A stretch of DNA of 64,000 nucleotides from DATJMJ01 sp035503915 (GTDB lineage Bacteria; Actinomycetota; Acidimicrobiia; Acidimicrobiales; Palsa-688): contig DATJSU010000011.1 in the NCBI GenBank assembly GCA_035503915.1, forward strand, positions 62,001 through 126,000, read 5' to 3'. Shown one piece after another: positions 60,182 to 64,000 of the stretch (its first letter is position 1; every line of letters starts with the position of its first letter). The notes beneath the pieces are model-generated. The model was not told the origin of the DNA. It saw nothing but the letters and a program-made list of their open reading frames with translations, and did not search any database. Made by a program: the position numbers and the translations under genes.

Positions 60182-60664
60182 GTGGCGACTTCGCCTTACA
60201 TTCTCACCGTTCGCGAGAAAATTGGCCATGACCTCCTTTTGCTGCCGTCGGTCTGCGTCCTGGTGATCGGCTCGGACGGCCGCCTGCTGCTAGTCCGCAA
60301 TGCCGACACCGGCGAGTGGCAAACAATCGGCGGCTCAGTTGAGCCCGACGAACCGCCCCGGGACGCGGCGGTGCGGGAAGCGCTCGAAGAGGCCGGCGTC
60401 GAAGTTCAACTAGTCGGGCTCGTTGATGTCATTGGCGGCCCGCAGTTCCGCCTCGTCTACCCAAACGGCGACCTGACGTCCTACGTGTCGATTGTCTTCG
60501 AGGCTGCCGTCAGCGGTGGGGAGCCAAGGCCCGATGGCGACGAGACGACGGAAGTGGCGTGGTGGTCCCTCGCGGATCTCGAGCAGTTGCCGGTGGCCGC
60601 GTTCTCGAGGGCTCTCCTCTCGTGGCCGTCGCTGGCGCTGCGCCTACGTGAGGTGCCACGCTGA
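60182..60664 (+). CDS. Nudix hydrolase
   Basis: Pyrophosphatase of about 160 residues with a complete Nudix box (GGSVEPDEPPRDAAVREALEEAGVE; glutamates of REALEEAG present). The start is GTG at 60182, before ILTVREKIGHDLLLLPSV, which resembles NUDIX proteins acting on nucleoside or sugar diphosphates. It lies 98 bp behind lysE. Substrate cannot be told. The frame is open upstream without similarity. Confidence 0.88.
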   Translation: MATSPYILTVREKIGHDLLLLPSVCVLVIGSDGRLLLVRNADTGEWQTIGGSVEPDEPPRDAAVREALEEAGVEVQLVGLVDVIGGPQFRLVYPNGDLTSYVSIVFEAAVSGGEPRPDGDETTEVAWWSLADLEQLPVAAFSRALLSWPSLALRLREVPR

Positions 60665-60828
60665 GGTTCACAGAAAGACCAGGCCATTATCCCGGGAACC
60701 TTCGACAGCACGGGTAATCAGGGGAACAAAGTCGCTCGGCGGTACCGGCGCCTGCCTGGGCCATGGTGGCCGGGCCGCGCGAGTGGTGATGGCCTGAGGG
60801 CACTCTGGTGTCGCTATAGGCTTTGGCC

Positions 60829-61494
60829 GTGGTAGTGCGTGTCGTGCTCGCGGAGGACAACTATCTCGTACGAGAAGGCGTGGGCAAGCTCATCGGCCTC
60901 GAACCCGACCTGGAATTGTTGTGCTCGTGCGCCGACTACCAATCGTTGGTAAAAGCGGTGGGAGAGCACAAGCCTGACGTAGTGGTGACGGACATCCGCA
61001 TGCCGCCGACGGGGACTGACGAAGGGATCAGGGCGGCCAACGAACTGCGCGAGCTCTACCCCGACCTCGGCGTCGTCGTGCTCAGCCAGTACTCTGAACC
61101 CGCCTATGCCCTGAAGTTCCTCGAAAACGGCTCTAAAGGACGCGCTTACTTGCTAAAGGAACGAGTCTCGGACATCGGTCAGCTGGCGGCGGCAATCCGA
61201 GAGGTCTCGAGGGGCGGTTCGATAATCGACCCCGAAGTCGTGGACAACCTCGTGAAAGCGAAGTCGAAGGCCTCTCAGTCCCTCTTGCGCCTCCTCACCC
61301 CGCGGGAAATGGAAGTCTTGGCGGAGATGGCGCAGGGTAAGAACAATGCCGCTGTCGCCAGTGCTTTAGTCCTCTCGGAGCGAGCGGTGGAAAAGCATAT
61401 CAATTCCATTTTCTTCAAACTGGGCCTCTCCGAAGAGGGTGACGTGCACCGCAGGGTTAAGGCGGTCCTGCTGTTCCTGTCCGAGCAAGACTGA
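60829..61494 (+). CDS. NarL/LuxR-type response regulator
   Basis: DNA-binding response regulator, 221 residues. The receiver domain has VVLAEDNYLVREG and the phosphoacceptor Asp55 in VVVTDIRMPP, with the usual ...SQYSEP and LLKERVSD lysine. A LuxR HTH follows (LTPREMEVLAEMAQGKNNAAVASALVLSERAVEKHINSIFFKLGL). GTG at 60829 or TTG at 60823 is the start. The likely partner is the histidine kinase at 61963-63978. The ~165 bp upstream hold no gene. Confidence 0.9.
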   Translation: MVVRVVLAEDNYLVREGVGKLIGLEPDLELLCSCADYQSLVKAVGEHKPDVVVTDIRMPPTGTDEGIRAANELRELYPDLGVVVLSQYSEPAYALKFLENGSKGRAYLLKERVSDIGQLAAAIREVSRGGSIIDPEVVDNLVKAKSKASQSLLRLLTPREMEVLAEMAQGKNNAAVASALVLSERAVEKHINSIFFKLGLSEEGDVHRRVKAVLLFLSEQD

Positions 61495-61585
61495 GGCTAA
61501 GGCGGGCCCAAGTGGTGCTGCCACGACACGGCCGGTAGTGCTGGCGCAATGGGACATGTTGGCACGTTCTGGCAGGATGTGAGCT

Positions 61586-61966
61586 ATGCCGGACGAGGCG
61601 GTGAGCGTCTTGGTTGTGGACGACCAGGCACCCTTCCGAGCAGCCGCGCGCTTGGTCGTACGGTCGACCTTGGGTTTCGAAGTGGTCGGTGAGGCCAAAT
61701 CAGGCGAAGAGGCATTGGCGGCGGTCGCCGAGCTCCGCCCGAAGTTGGTCCTTATGGACATCAACATGGCGGGCATGGGCGGCATCGCCGCCACGAAGCG
61801 GATCAGCAACGAGTACGGCGGGACGAGCGTGATCCTGCTTTCCACTTATGACGAAGACGACCTGCCGGCAGACGCCCGCACTTGCGGCGCGGTCGCGTAC
61901 GTTCACAAGGAACGATTTGGCCCAGATGTGTTGGAAGACACCTGGAGGCAACGTCCCGCCACTTAG
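61586..61966 (+). CDS. Receiver-only response regulator
   Basis: A 126-residue CheY-like protein with no output domain. It has VLVVDDQAPFRAAAR, phosphoacceptor Asp58 in LVLMDINMAGMGG, STYDEDD in place of the usual Thr/Ser loop and a VHKERF lysine motif. It may be a phosphate sink or protein-interaction switch, or a remnant of a NarL-type regulator. Its stop overlaps the stop of the convergent histidine kinase by four bases. Confidence 0.85.
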   Translation: MPDEAVSVLVVDDQAPFRAAARLVVRSTLGFEVVGEAKSGEEALAAVAELRPKLVLMDINMAGMGGIAATKRISNEYGGTSVILLSTYDEDDLPADARTCGAVAYVHKERFGPDVLEDTWRQRPAT

Positions 61967-63978
61967 CTGACCAGCTCTTTTTGGGCCGTTAGGGGGACCC
62001 GGCCCGACAGGGTGGTCCCTTGGCCACGAGCCGAGCCCACACGAAGAGCCCCTCCCATGGCGCCCAAGCGGTCTCCCATGTTCACAAAGCCCGCTCCCTT
62101 TGCGCCGTTAGCTCCGGCGTCAAAGCCGACCCCATCGTCTTTGACCTCGAACAACAAGGCGCCAGGCTCTTCCCAGACCTTCACGCTCGCGCTCGCGCCT
62201 TCACCTGCATGTTTGCCCGCGTTTTGGAGCGCCTCGAGGCAGCAGAAATAGACGGCCGCTTCCACTTCCGGCGGGTAGCGGCCGAGCCCAGAAGTCTCGA
62301 CGGCGGTTGGGAGAGCGGCGCGGGTTGCCGCAGATTGCAATGCTTCTTCTATTCCCCGGTCGGCGAGGAGGGGCGGGTATATCCCATGCGCCAAGGCCCT
62401 CAGTTCCTGCACGGCGTTGCGCAACCCTTCTCCCAGCTCGTCCAGGATCTCGATCGAGGCGGCCGGGTCCGTCTCGGCGAGCCTGCGCGCGAGGCGGACA
62501 TTGACTGCCAGCGCAACGAGGTGCTGTTGGGCACCGTCGTGGAGGTTGCGCTCGATCTGGCGTCGGGCGGCATCCGAGGCGGCCACTATCCTTGCGCGGG
62601 ACTCCTGTAGCTGCTCGGCCTGCCGCCTCAGCTCCTCGAGGGTCTTCTGCAGGGCCGAGTCAAGCTCCACGTTGTGCAGGGCCAAGCCCACTTGGCGGGC
62701 GAGCTCGGTCAGGACTGCATCGTCGTCGGCTGTGAACTGGTCTCCATCGGCTGGCCTCTCGGCCACGATCAGGCCGAGCACTCTTCCCGAATGAATGGTG
62801 GGTGCAACCCGCAGGAGGGAGCCCTCGCGCCCGGCAACCAGGCCAGGCAACCAGACGCTCAGCCACGCGGTGCCGGTTACGCCCGCCCTGGCGACTACCG
62901 ACTCCTCTTCTGGGGACAGGTGCAGCGAAATAGGGGGGATCTCGGGTACCGAGATCGCGCGTTGGAGGTGTCCTTCCGACCCAGTCCAGACTTCCGCCGA
63001 GCTGAGCGAGAGGGTCTTGCGGAGCGACTCGGCCACCTGGAGCAGGAGCTCGTCCATCGGTATCGCACGCGATAGACGGCTGCCGAAGGTGCGCAAGATC
63101 GTGTCCGGCGCTTCCCTCGCCCCGTAAACCAACCTGTTGGCGTAGAGGCTCAGCCTGTGGCGAGCCGGCCCATATAGCAACGCCGAGACCGCGGCGCTGA
63201 CCATCGACAAGACGAGCAAAGCCCGGTCTGAGCGGCTTGGGGTATTGCCAAGGCCGGCGACTATGACAAGGTAAACGGCGGCGACAACTCCACTGAGGCC
63301 AGCCAGAGAAACTGTGTGGGTGAGGATGCGGTCGACTCGGGAAGCCAAACGCCGCGTGCTTGACATGGCCACCGCCGCCGCGAACGGGGTAAGCGCCACG
63401 GTGGCAACCAACGCGGCGCGGGTCGGCCAGTCGAGCAGGGCGTGCAAGGCGAGCGCGACCAGCAGTGACGCGAGCCCGACGGCCGTGGCCCAGCCGAACC
63501 ATTGCATCCGCTGGCGTTCCAAGCCTCGTGCAAGTGAATAGCGGCGCTTGGACACGCCCCCGCCGATCAGGACTGCGAGAGCAGCTTCAACGCCAGTTGG
63601 CCAAAGGGGTGCGCCTGGCCGGCCGGCCCAAAGCGCAAAACCCAGAGCCAAGCCCACCAAATAACCGCCAGCAACGACGATGCGGCTCAGCCGGCAGCTC
63701 CCGTCAGGGATGCCAAGCAGGACGTGCATGGCTGCGATCGGCAGCAGCGCCAGCGCCACGGGCTCCACGAGGTGGGCAACAGATAGCAACCCCGAAACCG
63801 TCGCGGCGCCGTGCGCCCGGGCGTCCAGGAGAGCGGCGGCCTGAGTTATCAGCCCACCGAGCGCAGCACCTTCCAGTACGGTCAGGGGTTGGCGTTCTTC
63901 GGGCCGGCGGAGCAGAGCGAACAAGCCAGCAAGAGCGAACAACACCACGACCGTGGCCCTCACTACGAGAAGGGCCAT
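61963..63978 (-). CDS. Membrane histidine kinase with GAF domain
   Basis: Sensor kinase of at least 671 residues. About eight hydrophobic helices (~1-270) are followed by a GAF-like domain (~305-445), a coiled-coil stretch, a HisKA_3 dimerisation domain with RQIERNLHDGAQQH (His480) and a HATPase domain with the N-box CCLEALQNAGKHA and glycine motifs DDGVGFD and GAGFVNMGDRLGAMGG. HisKA_3 kinases usually pair with NarL regulators, such as the one at 60829. The frame stays open upstream of ATG 63978 to the end of the window (codons for IVDPHGD), so the true N-terminus may lie outside. Confidence 0.88.
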   Translation of the reverse strand: MALLVVRATVVVLFALAGLFALLRRPEERQPLTVLEGAALGGLITQAAALLDARAHGAATVSGLLSVAHLVEPVALALLPIAAMHVLLGIPDGSCRLSRIVVAGGYLVGLALGFALWAGRPGAPLWPTGVEAALAVLIGGGVSKRRYSLARGLERQRMQWFGWATAVGLASLLVALALHALLDWPTRAALVATVALTPFAAAVAMSSTRRLASRVDRILTHTVSLAGLSGVVAAVYLVIVAGLGNTPSRSDRALLVLSMVSAAVSALLYGPARHRLSLYANRLVYGAREAPDTILRTFGSRLSRAIPMDELLLQVAESLRKTLSLSSAEVWTGSEGHLQRAISVPEIPPISLHLSPEEESVVARAGVTGTAWLSVWLPGLVAGREGSLLRVAPTIHSGRVLGLIVAERPADGDQFTADDDAVLTELARQVGLALHNVELDSALQKTLEELRRQAEQLQESRARIVAASDAARRQIERNLHDGAQQHLVALAVNVRLARRLAETDPAASIEILDELGEGLRNAVQELRALAHGIYPPLLADRGIEEALQSAATRAALPTAVETSGLGRYPPEVEAAVYFCCLEALQNAGKHAGEGASASVKVWEEPGALLFEVKDDGVGFDAGANGAKGAGFVNMGDRLGAMGGALRVGSARGQGTTLSGRVPLTAQKELVS

Positions 63979-64000
63979 GTCGCCGTGCGGGTCGACAATG

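Overview
The window is GC-rich DNA with dense gene packing, frequent GTG and TTG starts, and many ATGA, GTGA and TTGA stop/start overlaps. Its gene families (LysG/LysE pair, actinobacterial-type SerC, xanthine dehydrogenase operon, GGDEF-EAL proteins with a long membrane N-terminus) point to a soil-type actinobacterium. The class cannot be fixed from the sequence alone. No rRNA, tRNA, CRISPR array, insertion sequence or phage gene was seen. The window is mainly catabolic and transport DNA.

Layout. 1-4.8 kb holds a LacI-type regulator, a membrane GGDEF-EAL protein and SerC. 4.8-15.4 kb (minus strand) is a myo-inositol locus: mmsA/iolA, iolD, iolB, iolG, iolE, a second Gfo/Idh dehydrogenase and a three-gene sugar ABC importer. 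15.4-15.6 kb is a divergent control region with TGGACA/TGTCCA repeats next to an IclR regulator. 15.6-32.5 kb (plus strand) is a tightly coupled purine/N-heterocycle operon: IclR, a transaldolase, two amidohydrolases, an M20 amidohydrolase, an N-carbamoyl amino acid hydrolase, a fused FeS-molybdenum dehydrogenase, a luciferase-like flavoenzyme, a diaminopropionate ammonia-lyase-like enzyme, a second three-subunit molybdenum hydroxylase, XdhC and a MobA-like nucleotidyltransferase. It shares several members with the ygeX/ssnA/xdhD purine cluster of enteric bacteria and contains no uricase or allantoinase.

32.7-43 kb holds a LysR regulator divergent from a glutamine-amidotransferase-like/DinB/HAD operon. 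Next come a PAS-GAF-GGDEF-EAL protein, an alpha-oxoamine synthase and an MFS exporter in one operon, then an SDR remnant, a TfoX-N protein, a zinc-ribbon protein and two blocks of short repeats. 43.3-53.1 kb is a carbohydrate locus: a kinase/GatZ-type fusion (probable D-tagatose kinase plus 6-phosphate epimerase), a ROK regulator, an intracellular GH15 glucosidase, an ABC importer without its own ATPase, and a GH66 dextranase-like protein. 53.0-58.5 kb is a thiamine-precursor import locus with a TPP riboswitch. 58.5-60.7 kb holds LysG/LysE with a clear palindromic operator and a Nudix hydrolase. 60.8-64 kb holds two response regulators and a membrane histidine kinase read tail to tail.

Most notable: the uricase-less purine island linked through IclR to inositol genes; the c-di-GMP/alpha-oxoamine synthase/exporter operon, which has the composition of a small-molecule signalling module; and the kinase-GatZ fusion.
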